A stretch of DNA of 36,548 nt from NCBI RefSeq assembly GCF_900167155.1, contig NZ_FUXU01000045.1:1-36548 (forward strand), in the 5' to 3' direction. This DNA comes from Enterovibrio nigricans DSM 22720 (lineage in GTDB: Bacteria; Pseudomonadota; Gammaproteobacteria; Enterobacterales; Vibrionaceae). Both the position numbers and the translations under genes were made by a program. The notes under the pieces are model-generated. The model had not been told where the DNA came from and did no database searches. It saw only the letters and a list, made by a program, of their open reading frames with translations. This document shows positions 7,630-17,228 of the stretch, in pieces (within the stretch, counting starts at the first letter, position 1; each line of letters begins with the position of its first letter).

Positions 7630-10440
7630 TTAATTCAGGGTAAGAGCGTCTTCTATCAACGCTTTTTGTTGTTTTAGATGCACCGACATGTAACCCACTG
7701 CAGGTGATGCCGACGCTGCGCGCCCTGCATAACTCAAGGTTGCATCAGCCGGAATAGCCAAGCGGAAATTGTGCTGGCTGCTGTACCAAGCGCCTTGGTT
7801 TTGAGGCTCTTCCTGACACCAGACAAAGTCTTTGGCATTTACATATTCGCTAATTGCAGCTTGCACGTCCTCTTTCGGGAACGGATACAGTTGCTCAATA
7901 CGAACAATCGCGACATCTTTGATTTCTTCTTTGCGACGTGCTTCAAGCAGGTCGAAGTAAACCTTACCGGAACACATCACAACACGCTTAACAGCCTTAG
8001 GATCCAGCTCATCAACTTCACCAATCGCAGGTAAGAAGTTACCATTTGCCAAATCATCCAGCGTTGATGTACACAATGGGTGACGAAGCAGCGACTTAGG
8101 AGACATGACAACCAATGGACGACGCATAGGGCGGAATACCTGACGGCGAATCATGTGGTAAACCTGCGCAGGCGTAGAAGGAACAATGACCTGCATGTTT
8201 TGTTCTGCGCAAAGTTGAAGATAACGCTCCAAACGTGCAGAAGAGTGCTCTGGTCCCTGCCCTTCATAACCGTGCGGTAGCAACATCGTCAGACCGCACA
8301 TACGGCCCCACTTTTGCTCGCCAGAACTGATGAACTGGTCAATCACAACTTGAGCACCGTTAGCAAAATCACCAAACTGTGCTTCCCAAATGGTCAAGCC
8401 ACTTGGCTCTGCAGTGGCATAGCCGTATTCGAATGCCAGAACAGCCTCTTCTGACAACACGGAGTCAAAGACTTGGAAAGGCCCTTGCTTATCGTGAATA
8501 TTCGCCAGAGGAATATAGGTGCTCGCATCGGTTTGATTATGCAGAACCGAATGACGGTGGAAGAAAGTACCGCGTCCTGAATCCTGACCTGAGATACGAA
8601 TTCGCTTGTTGTCATCAACGATAGTGGCATAAGCCAAGGTTTCAGCCATGCCCCAGTCGATGGCTTTTTCACCAGCAACCATAGCGGTACGATCGTTGTA
8701 CAGCTTGTTTACTCGGCTATGAAGCTTGTGACTTTCTGGGTAAGCACAGATACGCTTGCCAAGCTCGATCAGACGGTCTTTATCAAACGTGTTTGGCCAT
8801 TCAACAGTCCAGTCATGTCCTAAATAAGGCGACCAATCGACAGAGTGAAGTGCCATCGGACGGAACTCTTTCACGACACATTCGCCGTGATCCAGTGCGT
8901 CACGGTACTCATTGATCAAATACGTCGCTTTCTCTATGTCAGCCACGCCACGATCTGAGAGTACGTCAGCGTATAGTTTACGCGGTGTTGGATGCTTCTT
9001 AATCTTTTGGTACATCAGAGGCTGAGTCGCATTGGGCTCATCCGCCTCGTTGTGACCATGACGGCGATAACACACCAGATCAATCACAACATCGCGCTTA
9101 AACTCATTACGATAGTCAACCGCCAATCGCGCGACAAAAGCAACGGCTTCAGGGTCATCTGCATTCACATGGAAGATGGGTGCCTGAACCATTTTTGCAA
9201 TGTCAGTACAGTACTGAGTAGAGCGAGTATCGTTTGGATTCGATGTCGTGAAGCCAACTTGGTTGTTCACCACGATACGCACTGTACCGCCGACTTTGAA
9301 ACCACGCGCTTGAGACATATTAAATGTCTCTTGGACAACGCCTTGACCCGCAATCGCTGAGTCACCGTGAATTGTAATTGGCAGTACTTTAGAGCCGTCT
9401 TTGTCGCCTAAGCGATCTTGACGAGCACGCACTGAGCCCACTACCACTGGGTTAACAATTTCAAGGTGAGACGGGTTGAACGCCAGTACGAGGTGAACAT
9501 CACCGCCTGGTGTTGCGAAGTCACTTGAGAAACCTTGGTGATATTTCACATCACCCGTCCCCCAAGACTCTCCGTGCTTGCCTGCGAACTCGTCAAAAAG
9601 CTCAGAAGGCTTTTTACCAAGTACGTTGACCAGCATGTTCAAACGACCACGGTGCGCCATACCGATGACCACTTCACGCGTACCATAGGCACCAGAGTGA
9701 CGAATCACCTCTTTAACCATTGGGATCATCGCGTCGCCACCTTCTAAAGAGAAGCGCTTCGCACCCGGGAATTTCGCGCCAAGATAGCGCTCTAACCCTT
9801 CGGCTGCAGTCAATTCTTCAAGAAGTGTCGTTTTCTCTTCATTAGAAAATTGAGGCAATCCAACAACAGATTCCAAACGCTGTTGAATCCAACGCTTTTC
9901 ATCTGTGTTTGTAATGTGCATGTACTCAGCACCAATAGAACCACAATAGGTTTTCTTGAGCGCATCATACAAGTCGGCAAGTTTCATGCTCTCTTGCCCA
10001 CTGGCAAAAGAACCGACGTTGAACGTCTCTTCGAAATCATCTTCGTTGAGCGTATGGAATGCAGGATCTAGGTCAGGCACACGGTCGCGTTGCCATAGAC
10101 CTAATGGATCTAGATTTGCTTGTTGGTGTCCACGGAAACGGTAAGCATTGATTAATTGCAGTACTTTAACCTGTTTCGCATCGACGTCTGGATCACTGAC
10201 TGAGGCACTGTAATGCGCTGTCTCAGTAGCGAGTCTACGGAAATATTCACGAACTCTTGAGTGGGGTTGCTCGGGTGCGTTGCCATTCACAACAGGTAGA
10301 GATTCAAACACTACCCGCCATTCGCTATCTACAGACTCTGGGTCACTGAGGTACAGTTCGTAGAGGTCTTCTACGTAAGTTGCATTGGCGCCAGCCAAAT
10401 GAGAAGACTCTAACCAAGCCTTCATCACGCCATTTTGCAT
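7630..10440 (-). CDS. sucA: 2-oxoglutarate dehydrogenase E1 component
   Basis: This thiamine-diphosphate enzyme decarboxylates 2-oxoglutarate and succinylates the E2 lipoyl group. The 936-residue length fits the family (about 933 in E. coli). The N terminus MQNGVMKAWLESSHLAGANATYVEDLYE is the E2-binding segment. Also visible are GMAHRGRLNMLVNVLGK, HGDSAIAGQGVVQET, VNNQVGFTTSNPNDTRST and CYRRHGHNEADEPN, all characteristic of OGDH E1. AAGGGA lies about 6 nt before the ATG. It follows sdhB across 129 bp containing a long stem-loop. Confidence 0.98.
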   Translation of the reverse strand: MQNGVMKAWLESSHLAGANATYVEDLYELYLSDPESVDSEWRVVFESLPVVNGNAPEQPHSRVREYFRRLATETAHYSASVSDPDVDAKQVKVLQLINAYRFRGHQQANLDPLGLWQRDRVPDLDPAFHTLNEDDFEETFNVGSFASGQESMKLADLYDALKKTYCGSIGAEYMHITNTDEKRWIQQRLESVVGLPQFSNEEKTTLLEELTAAEGLERYLGAKFPGAKRFSLEGGDAMIPMVKEVIRHSGAYGTREVVIGMAHRGRLNMLVNVLGKKPSELFDEFAGKHGESWGTGDVKYHQGFSSDFATPGGDVHLVLAFNPSHLEIVNPVVVGSVRARQDRLGDKDGSKVLPITIHGDSAIAGQGVVQETFNMSQARGFKVGGTVRIVVNNQVGFTTSNPNDTRSTQYCTDIAKMVQAPIFHVNADDPEAVAFVARLAVDYRNEFKRDVVIDLVCYRRHGHNEADEPNATQPLMYQKIKKHPTPRKLYADVLSDRGVADIEKATYLINEYRDALDHGECVVKEFRPMALHSVDWSPYLGHDWTVEWPNTFDKDRLIELGKRICAYPESHKLHSRVNKLYNDRTAMVAGEKAIDWGMAETLAYATIVDDNKRIRISGQDSGRGTFFHRHSVLHNQTDASTYIPLANIHDKQGPFQVFDSVLSEEAVLAFEYGYATAEPSGLTIWEAQFGDFANGAQVVIDQFISSGEQKWGRMCGLTMLLPHGYEGQGPEHSSARLERYLQLCAEQNMQVIVPSTPAQVYHMIRRQVFRPMRRPLVVMSPKSLLRHPLCTSTLDDLANGNFLPAIGEVDELDPKAVKRVVMCSGKVYFDLLEARRKEEIKDVAIVRIEQLYPFPKEDVQAAISEYVNAKDFVWCQEEPQNQGAWYSSQHNFRLAIPADATLSYAGRAASASPAVGYMSVHLKQQKALIEDALTLN

Positions 10441-10507
10441 TGTTATCCCTTAACCACTTTAGTTATATACAATGTTGCAATCACCGACTGATTGGCCGGT
10501 GTTCCAT

Positions 10508-10535
10508 TTAAGCTCCCTCTAATGTGGGAGCTTAA
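10508..10535. other. Perfect 10-bp stem-loop between sdhB and sucA
   Basis: Arms TTAAGCTCCC (10508-10517) and GGGAGCTTAA (10526-10535) enclose an 8-nt loop. On the transcribed minus strand the stem is followed by ATGGAACACC rather than a T-run. It is therefore better read as a processing or partial attenuation site between the sdh and suc parts of the transcript than as a full terminator. Confidence 0.55.
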
Positions 10536-10569
10536 TTCTTGATATGTGTAGGTGTTACAAAGGCCAACG

Positions 10570-11280
10570 TTATACTGCGCGTTTAAGCAGCATTGAGCGA
10601 ATATGGCCAATTGCTTTTGTAGGATTTAACCCTTTAGGACAAACATTTACACAGTTCATGATGCTATGGCAACGAAAAACGCTAAAAGCATCATCGAGAT
10701 CCGACAAACGTTCCTCTGTCGCCGTGTCACGGCTGTCGATCAACCAGCGATAAGCAGCCAACAAGCCCGCAGGTCCTACAAATTTATCTGGATTCCACCA
10801 AAATGATGGGCATGACGTTGTACAACATGCACACATAATGCACTCATACAAACCATCAAGATGTGCACGATCATCCGGCGATTGCAGATTCTCACGCGAC
10901 GGTGGTGTTCCATCGTTAATCAAGAAAGGCTTAACACGCTCATAGTTTTGATAGAACTGAGTCATATCAACAACCAAGTCGCGTACGACTGGCAAGCCCG
11001 GCAAAGGACGAATCACAATGCTTGATTTGTCAGTCAAAGCAGACAGTGGCGTAATACATGCCAAACCATTCTTGCCGTTCATGTTGATACCATCTGAACC
11101 GCAAACACCCTCACGACAAGAGCGTCGAAACGCCAATGTAGGGTCTTGCTCTTTGAGCAAAATCAGGGCATCGAGCACCATCATGTCAGAGCCTTCTGGC
11201 ACTTCCAGCGTATAGCCTTTCATGTGTGGCGCGTCATCAACGTCTGGGTTGTAACGATATACCGAAAAATTCAGTTTCAT
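10570..11280 (-). CDS. sdhB: Succinate dehydrogenase iron-sulfur subunit
   Basis: It passes electrons from SdhA flavin to ubiquinone in complex II. In its 236 residues the [2Fe-2S] site is SCREGVCGSDG...GLAC, with Cys55, Cys60, Asp63 and Cys75. The Asp ligand is also found in E. coli, so it is not a defect. The [4Fe-4S] and [3Fe-4S] sites are CIMCACCTTSCP and CHSIMNCVNVCPKGLNP. It lies 15 bp after sdhA. Confidence 0.98.
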   Translation of the reverse strand: MKLNFSVYRYNPDVDDAPHMKGYTLEVPEGSDMMVLDALILLKEQDPTLAFRRSCREGVCGSDGINMNGKNGLACITPLSALTDKSSIVIRPLPGLPVVRDLVVDMTQFYQNYERVKPFLINDGTPPSRENLQSPDDRAHLDGLYECIMCACCTTSCPSFWWNPDKFVGPAGLLAAYRWLIDSRDTATEERLSDLDDAFSVFRCHSIMNCVNVCPKGLNPTKAIGHIRSMLLKRAV

Positions 11281-11295
11281 ATGCCTCTACCTCCC

Positions 11296-13062
11296 TTAGT
11301 AAGTACGCGCTTTCGGTGGGAAAGCTTCACGATGAACAGGCGTCATGTTGACGTCTCGCTTAGACATCGATTCTGTTTCTGGGTTGTAGATGGTGTGGCA
11401 CAGCCAGTTTTCATCATCACGCTCTTGATAATCAAAACGTGCATGGGCACCACGGCTTTCAGTGCGGTAGTTTGCAGCAACAGCCGTTGAGAAAGCCGTT
11501 TCCATCAGATTATCTAACTCCAAGCACTCAACGCGCTGAGTATTGAATTCTGAGGAAGTATCATCCAGACGCGCATCTTTCAGGCGCTCACGAATAACTT
11601 TAAGTTCTTCAAGACCTTTCGCCATTGCATCGCCTTCGCGGAAGACCGAGAAATTATTTTGCATGCACGATTGAAGATCCTTACGAATTTGAACGGGATC
11701 TTCACCTTTCTGAGTCGAATTCCAGCGATTTACACGAGCCAATGATGCTTCGATATCTGATTCAGACGCATCGCGTGCTTCAACTTGTGCCGCCAGTGTT
11801 TCACCTAGATGCAGACCCGTTGCTCGGCCAAATACCACGAGGTCAAGCAGTGAGTTACCCCCTAATCGATTCGCACCGTGTACAGAAACACTTGCGATTT
11901 CACCACAAGCAAACAAGCCTTGTATTTCAACGTCATTGCCGTTGGCATCTTGTTTGATTGCTTGACCGGAGACCTGCGTCGGTACACCGCCCATCATGTA
12001 ATGACAGGTTGGAATAACAGGGATGGGCTCTTTGATTGGGTCTACGTGAGCAAAGGTGCGAGACAGTTCGAGAATACCAGGTAAACGCGCTTCGAGAACG
12101 TCTTTACCCAAATGATCAAGCTTCAGTTTTATGTGTGGACCCCAAGGGCCTTCACAACCACGACCTTCGCGGATCTCAACCATCATAGATCGCGCAACAA
12201 CGTCACGTCCTGCAAGATCTTTTGCATTGGGGGCATAACGCTCCATGAAGCGCTCACCGTCTTTGTTCAGCAGGTAACCACCTTCACCACGACAACCTTC
12301 AGTCACAAGCACGCCCGCGCCTGCAATACCGGTTGGGTGGAACTGCCACATTTCCATGTCTTGCATTGGTACACCTGCACGCAGTGCCATGCCTACACCA
12401 TCACCAGTATTGATATGTGCGTTGGTGGTAGATTGGTAAATACGGCCAGCACCACCTGTAGCCAGGACGGTTGCTTTCGCTTTGAAGTAGCAGATTTCGC
12501 CACTTTCCATGTCCATTGCTGTTGCACCTACCACTGCACCATCTTGGTTTTTAACCAGATCCAATGCATACCACTCTGAGAAGATGGTGGTTTTGTTTTT
12601 GATATTTTGTTGATACAAGGTATGAAGCAGAGCATGGCCCGTTCGGTCTGCAGCAGCTGCAGTGCGCGCGGCCTGCTCACCACCAAACCCTCTAGACTGG
12701 CCACCAAAAGGACGCTGGTAAATACTACCATCCTCAAAGCGAGAGAAAGGGAGTCCCATTTTCTCAAGTTCAATGACTGATTGAGGTCCTGTCTTACACA
12801 TATATTCGATGGCGTTTTGATCGCCAATATAGTCCGACCCTTTCACCGTGTCGTACATGTGCCATTCCCAATTATCTTCATGGGAATTACCAAGTGCTAC
12901 TGTAATACCACCTTGTGCGGACACAGTATGAGAGCGAGTCGGGAAAACTTTAGAAAGCAATGCACAAGTTAAGCCCTGCTCTGAAATTTGGAGTGCGGCA
13001 CGCATACCTGCGCCACCTGCACCGATAACAATGGCGTCAAATTCTCTTACTGGAATACTCAC
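11296..13062 (-). CDS. sdhA: Succinate dehydrogenase flavoprotein subunit
   Basis: It oxidises succinate to fumarate on the cytoplasmic side of complex II. The 588 residues equal the E. coli length. The FAD-binding [12 protein letters not shown] is at residues 14-25, and the covalent-flavin His45 is in [10 protein letters not shown]. The catalytic regions [21 protein letters not shown] and the C-terminal [17 protein letters not shown] are present. The start codon is GTG, directly abutting the sdhD TAA, which suggests translation coupled to sdhD. Confidence 0.98.
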   Translation of the reverse strand: MSIPVREFDAIVIGAGGAGMRAALQISEQGLTCALLSKVFPTRSHTVSAQGGITVALGNSHEDNWEWHMYDTVKGSDYIGDQNAIEYMCKTGPQSVIELEKMGLPFSRFEDGSIYQRPFGGQSRGFGGEQAARTAAAADRTGHALLHTLYQQNIKNKTTIFSEWYALDLVKNQDGAVVGATAMDMESGEICYFKAKATVLATGGAGRIYQSTTNAHINTGDGVGMALRAGVPMQDMEMWQFHPTGIAGAGVLVTEGCRGEGGYLLNKDGERFMERYAPNAKDLAGRDVVARSMMVEIREGRGCEGPWGPHIKLKLDHLGKDVLEARLPGILELSRTFAHVDPIKEPIPVIPTCHYMMGGVPTQVSGQAIKQDANGNDVEIQGLFACGEIASVSVHGANRLGGNSLLDLVVFGRATGLHLGETLAAQVEARDASESDIEASLARVNRWNSTQKGEDPVQIRKDLQSCMQNNFSVFREGDAMAKGLEELKVIRERLKDARLDDTSSEFNTQRVECLELDNLMETAFSTAVAANYRTESRGAHARFDYQERDDENWLCHTIYNPETESMSKRDVNMTPVHREAFPPKARTY

Positions 13063-13410
13063 TTACACACCCCACAGTACAAAAAAGCCAGTCAATAGAT
13101 AGACGAACAGCAGTGCTACAATACCGAACTGCATAAGTGCGCGAAGCATCGTCGGTTTGATGTAGTCGGTTAACACCTGCCACATACCAATCCATGCATG
13201 AATCAGTACGCAAACAAGCGCAAGCATGGTGAACACTTTGGTACTTGTCTGTCCCCAGAAAGCAATCCACGCTTGATAAGTCATTTCTGGCCCAAAGGCG
13301 AAAAAACCCACCAAGTAAAGTGTGTAGAGTGTCATGATGATGGCAGTTGCACGGATCAGGATGAAATCATGAACACCGTTTCTGCCGAAAGATGATACGT
13401 GACCTACCAT
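13063..13410 (-). CDS. sdhD: Succinate dehydrogenase membrane anchor subunit
   Basis: A 115-residue integral membrane protein with three predicted helices (about 20-40, 55-77 and 90-113). It anchors SdhAB and forms part of the haem b and quinone site. The motif [23 protein letters not shown] carries the haem-ligand His and the quinone-site Asp-Tyr known from E. coli SdhD. It overlaps sdhC by 7 bases and abuts sdhA. Confidence 0.95.
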   Translation of the reverse strand: MVGHVSSFGRNGVHDFILIRATAIIMTLYTLYLVGFFAFGPEMTYQAWIAFWGQTSTKVFTMLALVCVLIHAWIGMWQVLTDYIKPTMLRALMQFGIVALLFVYLLTGFFVLWGV

Positions 13411-13796
13411 ACTAAAACCCCCGCTAAAACTGACAATACAGCAGTCACACCAAAAGCGACTTGTGCACTTTGGGCTCCCGTTTCAAGTTCTTCGAAATAC
13501 TTCATGTCCATCAACAGATGGCGAATACCACCTACGATGTGATATGCAAGAGCAGTGAGAATGCCCCAAAGCACAAACTTGACGAAGAAACTATTAACGA
13601 TTTCAGAGGCGGCTTCAAATCCATTAGGAGACGATAACGACAGGCTTAACAGCCAAAGAAGGATGGCAACCGAAATAAAGGTGATAACACCCGAAACACG
13701 GTGCACAATTGACGCTATCGCTGTTATAGGAAAACGAATGGTCTGAAGGTCGAGGTTTACCGGTCTTGGCTTTTTTACTTTCACGATATGGCCCAC
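13404..13796 (-). CDS. sdhC: Succinate dehydrogenase cytochrome b556 subunit
   Basis: The first gene of the TCA block, a 130-residue three-helix membrane subunit. [28 protein letters not shown] is the family N terminus, with quinone-site Ser and Arg. [15 protein letters not shown] carries the haem-ligand His. No ATG is available near the expected start. GTG at 13796 has GGAG 4 nt ahead; a second GTG at 13784 would give [13 protein letters not shown] and is also possible. Expression probably starts from the divergent control region shared with gltA. Confidence 0.95.
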   Translation of the reverse strand: MGHIVKVKKPRPVNLDLQTIRFPITAIASIVHRVSGVITFISVAILLWLLSLSLSSPNGFEAASEIVNSFFVKFVLWGILTALAYHIVGGIRHLLMDMKYFEELETGAQSAQVAFGVTAVLSVLAGVLVW

Positions 13797-13994
13797 TCAG
13801 CTCCATTGAGCAATTATTGTTATAACACTCTCTGGAATCACATCACGCAACAGCGCCAGACCTACAACATCTAAATTACGTTTTACAGCCTCTACCGCTA
13901 TTTTCTGCAGTTCACGAGCTGTTTTACGCAGAGAAAAATTTGATTTGAGCCCCGAAACGCTCCGGCTTTAAGTAATATCCAGAGACCTGCGCAG

Positions 13995-14023
13995 AGTATA
14001 TGCCCCGTAACATTTAAACACAA
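13995..14023 (-). promoter_or_regulatory. Candidate sdhC promoter
   Basis: On the minus strand TTGTGT (14018-14023) and TATACT (13995-14000) are separated by 17 bp. The -10 matches consensus at 5 of 6 positions, the -35 at 3 of 6. Position rests on hexamers only. Confidence 0.45.
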
Positions 14024-14058
14024 ACCAATAAAATTGACGGAAATCCCGAAACAGAGCA

Positions 14059-14087
14059 TTAACTTAATCAGTACACTTTTTTATACT
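14059..14087 (+). promoter_or_regulatory. Candidate gltA promoter
   Basis: TTAACT (14059-14064) and TATACT (14082-14087) are separated by exactly 17 bp, matching -35 at 4 of 6 and -10 at 5 of 6. The start site would lie about 105 bp before the gltA ATG. Confidence 0.5.
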
Positions 14088-14198
14088 TGCGCACACCCGA
14101 CAAAGTTCACGTCTCCAAATTGACAACTTCTTCGCCGATCGGTAAAACATCGGAGTCCGTATCCGGGATAGGATTATAAAATAACAAAGGAGAATGTT

Positions 14199-15485
14199 AT
14201 GGCAGATAAGAAAGCTACCCTACAAATTGAAGGGGAAGCACCTATCGAACTGCCGATCAAAGGGGGGACCGTCGGCCCAGAAGTGATTGATGTACGTGCA
14301 TTGGGAGCAAATGGTTATTTTACTTTTGACCCAGGCTTCGTTGCTACAGCATCGTGTGAGTCGCAAATTACTTACATTGATGGCGACGCTGGCATATTGT
14401 TGCACCGTGGTTTCCCAATTGATCAATTAGCCAATAACGCTGACTATTTAGAAGTTTGTTATATCCTTCTTTACGGGGAAGTCCCAACTCGCAAACAATA
14501 TAAAGAGTTCCGTCGTATCGTGACTCGTCACACCATGGTTCATGAGCAGATTGCTAGCTTCTTCCATGGTTTCCGTCGTGACGCGCACCCTATGGCCGTT
14601 ATGGTAGGTGTTGTAGGAGCCCTTGCGGCGTTTTACCACGACTCCCTCGATATCAACAACGATGTACACCGTGAGATTACCGCATTCCGCCTTCTTTCTA
14701 AGATGCCTACGCTGGCGGCAATGTGTTACAAGTACTCAATCGGTCAGCCGTTCATTTATCCTCGTAATGATTTGGATTACGCAGAGAACTTCCTTCACAT
14801 GATGTTTGCAACACCGTGTGAGGAATATGAAGTTAATCCGGTCGTTGCAAACGCAATGGATAAAATCTTTACCCTCCATGCGGACCATGAGCAAAATGCC
14901 TCGACGTCGACTGTTCGTTTAGCGGGTTCATCAGGTGCAAACCCGTTTGCGTGTATTGCGGCAGGTATCGCATCTTTGTGGGGACCTGCACACGGCGGAG
15001 CAAACGAAGCATGTTTGAAGATGCTCGAAGAAATTGGCTCGGTTGAAAACATTCCAGAATTTATCGAACGTGCGAAGGACAAAGATGACCCATTCCGTTT
15101 AATGGGCTTTGGTCACCGCGTTTATAAGAACTACGACCCGCGTGCGACAGTAATGAACGAGGCGTGTCACGAAGTTCTGGATGAACTAAATATCAACGAT
15201 CCACTTTTAGATGTTGCGATGGAACTCGAAAGAATCGCACTTTCGGACCCCTACTTTGTTGAGAGAAAACTCTATCCTAACGTAGATTTTTACTCCGGCA
15301 TCATTCTGAAAGCCATCGGTATTCCTGTGTCTATGTTCACCGTGATTTTTGCGATGTCTCGCACTATCGGTTGGATTGCACATTGGAATGAAATGCATAG
15401 TGATCCGCAAAACCGTATTGGGCGTCCTCGTCAGTTGTATACGGGTTACGATCAGCGTGATTTCAAACCCATCGACGAACGCTAA
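14199..15485 (+). CDS. gltA: Citrate synthase (type II, hexameric)
   Basis: It condenses oxaloacetate with acetyl-CoA to citrate, the entry step of the TCA cycle. The 428 residues are close to E. coli GltA (427). Catalytic residues are visible: His265 in [10 protein letters not shown], His306 in [13 protein letters not shown], and the Asp of [10 protein letters not shown]. The C-terminal [14 protein letters not shown] is also conserved. The N-terminal beta domain ([27 protein letters not shown]) is that of NADH-inhibited Gram-negative enzymes. A strong AAGGAG lies about 7 nt before the ATG. The gene is divergent from sdhC, so the two TCA units can share control. Confidence 0.98.
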   Translation: MADKKATLQIEGEAPIELPIKGGTVGPEVIDVRALGANGYFTFDPGFVATASCESQITYIDGDAGILLHRGFPIDQLANNADYLEVCYILLYGEVPTRKQYKEFRRIVTRHTMVHEQIASFFHGFRRDAHPMAVMVGVVGALAAFYHDSLDINNDVHREITAFRLLSKMPTLAAMCYKYSIGQPFIYPRNDLDYAENFLHMMFATPCEEYEVNPVVANAMDKIFTLHADHEQNASTSTVRLAGSSGANPFACIAAGIASLWGPAHGGANEACLKMLEEIGSVENIPEFIERAKDKDDPFRLMGFGHRVYKNYDPRATVMNEACHEVLDELNINDPLLDVAMELERIALSDPYFVERKLYPNVDFYSGIILKAIGIPVSMFTVIFAMSRTIGWIAHWNEMHSDPQNRIGRPRQLYTGYDQRDFKPIDER

Positions 15486-15497
15486 TTCTGCGTGAAC

Positions 15498-15528
15498 AAA
15501 AAAACGCCGCTTATCGCGGCGTTTTTTA
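15498..15528. terminator. Bidirectional terminator between gltA and the nif3-like gene
   Basis: CGCCGC (15505-15510) pairs with GCGGCG (15516-15521) around TTATC, with A-run and T-run flanks. It serves both convergent genes. Confidence 0.9.
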
Positions 15529-15529
15529 T

Positions 15530-16288
15530 TTAAACGGGATTATTGATGTCGATGAAGGTCACATCCAAGCCATGTTCACTTGCTAACCATTCACCTAACA
15601 CTTTAACACCGTATCGCTCCGTTGCATGGTGACCTGCACCATAGTAATGAATTCCCTGCTCTTTTGCTGAGAACGTTGTGCGTTCTGAAACTTCTCCAGA
15701 GATAAACGCATCCATGCCTTTGCTTGCCGCAAGATCAATAAAATCTTGTCCACCGCCAGTACACCATCCAATGCGAGAAATCAGCGCATCATTTCCGCTT
15801 TCAATATGCAGCGGTTGACGAGACAGTTTCGTTTCTAGCAATTCACCAAACGCCTTTGCTGTCATAGGTTGTGGTAACTCCCCCCAAACAGCCACAGAGT
15901 TCGGATTACCTTCTTCTAGCCCGCCTTTTTGCTCAATGCCGAGAAGCATTGCCAGTTGCGCGTTATTGCCTACCTCTGGGTGAACATCGAGCGGCAAGTG
16001 ATACGCATATAAGTTTATGCCATTTTCAATCAGCGCTTTAATCCGCTTGAGCTTCATCCCTCGCAAAGGTTCCGCTTCTCCGCGCCAGAAGTAACCATGG
16101 TGCACCAAAATGGCATCCGCATTTTGTTCAATGGCTGCATCAATCAATGCCTGGCACGCCGTTACACCCGTTACGATTTTCGTGACTGACTCTTTACCCT
16201 CGACTTGCATGCCATTTGGACAGTAGTCTTTAATCGCAAACGGCTTTAAATATCCGTTTAAAATACTTTCAAGTTCAATGTTATTCAT
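15530..16288 (-). CDS. ybgI: Nif3-like dinuclear metal-centre protein (YbgI family)
   Basis: The 252-residue protein matches E. coli YbgI (247 aa) along its length. Shared blocks include DYCPNGMQVEGKE, ILVHHGYFWRGE, LYAYHLPLDVHPEVGNNAQLA, CTGGGQDFIDLAASKGMDAFISGEVSE and the C-terminal YYGAGHHATERYGV. The conserved His and Glu residues form the dinuclear metal site on the inner face of the toroidal hexamer. The family is sometimes annotated as GTP cyclohydrolase 1 type 2, but its physiological role is not settled. The frame opens at 16309, but Met at 16288 has AGGAAG 5 nt ahead and matches the family start. Divergent from the DUF1853 gene. Confidence 0.92.
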   Translation of the reverse strand: MNNIELESILNGYLKPFAIKDYCPNGMQVEGKESVTKIVTGVTACQALIDAAIEQNADAILVHHGYFWRGEAEPLRGMKLKRIKALIENGINLYAYHLPLDVHPEVGNNAQLAMLLGIEQKGGLEEGNPNSVAVWGELPQPMTAKAFGELLETKLSRQPLHIESGNDALISRIGWCTGGGQDFIDLAASKGMDAFISGEVSERTTFSAKEQGIHYYGAGHHATERYGVKVLGEWLASEHGLDVTFIDINNPV

Positions 16289-16403
16289 TTCGCTTCCTGA
16301 ATCAGGCATTGTGATTTCGTTAAACTCATTCTAACTGTCTCCTTCGTGCAGGTGAACCTTGATTGCGGTAAGCTCCTTTTACTCAGAGAGAAAAGGATGT
16401 CGA

Positions 16404-17174
16404 ATGTTTGCCGACAAATACCAAGTACAAAGAGATTTAGCATGGATTCGTCATGCCAGCAGCGTTGTTGAATTAGAGCCTTCCCTCTATGTGCCACAGA
16501 GTTTTTGGCGCAATTTACCCAAGATGCCATCCGCCTTCTATGAAGGGGGACATCGCATTGGTTTTTATTATCAATGGCTGGTCCAGCAATGCTTGAACGC
16601 CAGTCTAAATCACACGCTTGTTGCTGAAGAAATTCAGGTTGAAGAGGATGGACGAACTATCGGTGCGATAGATTTTGTAGTAAGAAATAGTAGCAATGAA
16701 CTCGAACACTGGGAAGTCGCCATCAAATTCTATCTCGCTTTCGGAGACGACTGGCATGGCCCCAATGCGAAGGATACGTTATCCAAAAAGCTCTCAAAAA
16801 TGCTTAGTCAACAGCTTGCACTTAGCAGCACCAACGCTTATCAACGTACATATCCTGATCTTCCTATTTCCAAACGGAAACTCTTGATGCAAGGACGATT
16901 GTTCGTCAATCCGTTCCTAACACACGAGGAAAGCCCTGCATCAGTACAGGTCAATCCTGATGCAGTTTCCGGCTTTTGGTGTTGGCCGCATCAAGCTCCT
17001 GAGAACAAACGGTTTTATTTATTGTCTCGTCACCAATGGATGTGCGCGCCAGATAACTCTGAACTGCCATTTTATTCATTAGATAAGGACTTACGTCGCG
17101 CGGTGCACTTAATTGATGAAAACAGAAAGCACTGGTTTATCGTCCCAGAAAACTGGCCAGATAATAGCGAGTAA
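16404..17174 (+). CDS. DUF1853 family protein
   Basis: The 256-residue soluble protein matches what I recall of DUF1853 proteins found at this locus in Vibrio; its biochemical role is unknown. The middle section reads AEEIQVEEDGRTIGAIDFVVRN, then HWEVAIKFYLAFGDDW, with Asp90, Glu104 and Lys108 on neighbouring predicted beta strands. That loosely recalls restriction-endonuclease-like folds, although the spacing is not canonical. No signal peptide or membrane helix is seen. The frame is open from 16359, but ATG at 16404 has AAAAGGA at a suitable distance and is preferred. It stands alone between divergent ybgI and convergent pgm. Confidence 0.75.
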   Translation: MFADKYQVQRDLAWIRHASSVVELEPSLYVPQSFWRNLPKMPSAFYEGGHRIGFYYQWLVQQCLNASLNHTLVAEEIQVEEDGRTIGAIDFVVRNSSNELEHWEVAIKFYLAFGDDWHGPNAKDTLSKKLSKMLSQQLALSSTNAYQRTYPDLPISKRKLLMQGRLFVNPFLTHEESPASVQVNPDAVSGFWCWPHQAPENKRFYLLSRHQWMCAPDNSELPFYSLDKDLRRAVHLIDENRKHWFIVPENWPDNSE

Positions 17175-17190
17175 ATATCGGGCACAAAAA

Positions 17191-17210
17191 AGCCACCCCG
17201 TTGGGTGGCT
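17191..17210. terminator. Bidirectional terminator between the DUF1853 gene and pgm
   Basis: AGCCACCC (17191-17198) pairs with GGGTGGCT (17203-17210) around CGTT. An A-run precedes it, and TCTTTATT follows on the right. It is strongest for minus-strand pgm. Confidence 0.85.
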
Positions 17211-17228
17211 TCTTTATTAATCGATCGC

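Larger units (their letters stand above)
13797..14198. promoter_or_regulatory. 402-bp divergent control region between sdhC and gltA
   Basis: No gene is seen here. It holds a candidate gltA promoter and a candidate sdhC promoter, listed separately. The sdhC promoter would leave a leader of roughly 190-200 nt, similar in scale to the long E. coli sdhC leader that is targeted by small RNAs. I could not define ArcA or CRP sites with confidence, though TGATGTGATTCC near 13834-13845 (minus strand) contains a CRP-like half site. Confidence 0.6.

Noticed and set aside
11086-11100. Apparent loss of a cysteine ligand (Asp63) in SdhB
   Set aside because: E. coli SdhB also has Asp at this position in its [2Fe-2S] site, so it is normal.
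14005-14025. Possible ArcA site (GTTTAAATGTTA on the minus strand)
   Set aside because: The half-repeat spacing is 8 rather than the 11 bp expected of ArcA repeats, and the region is AT-rich.
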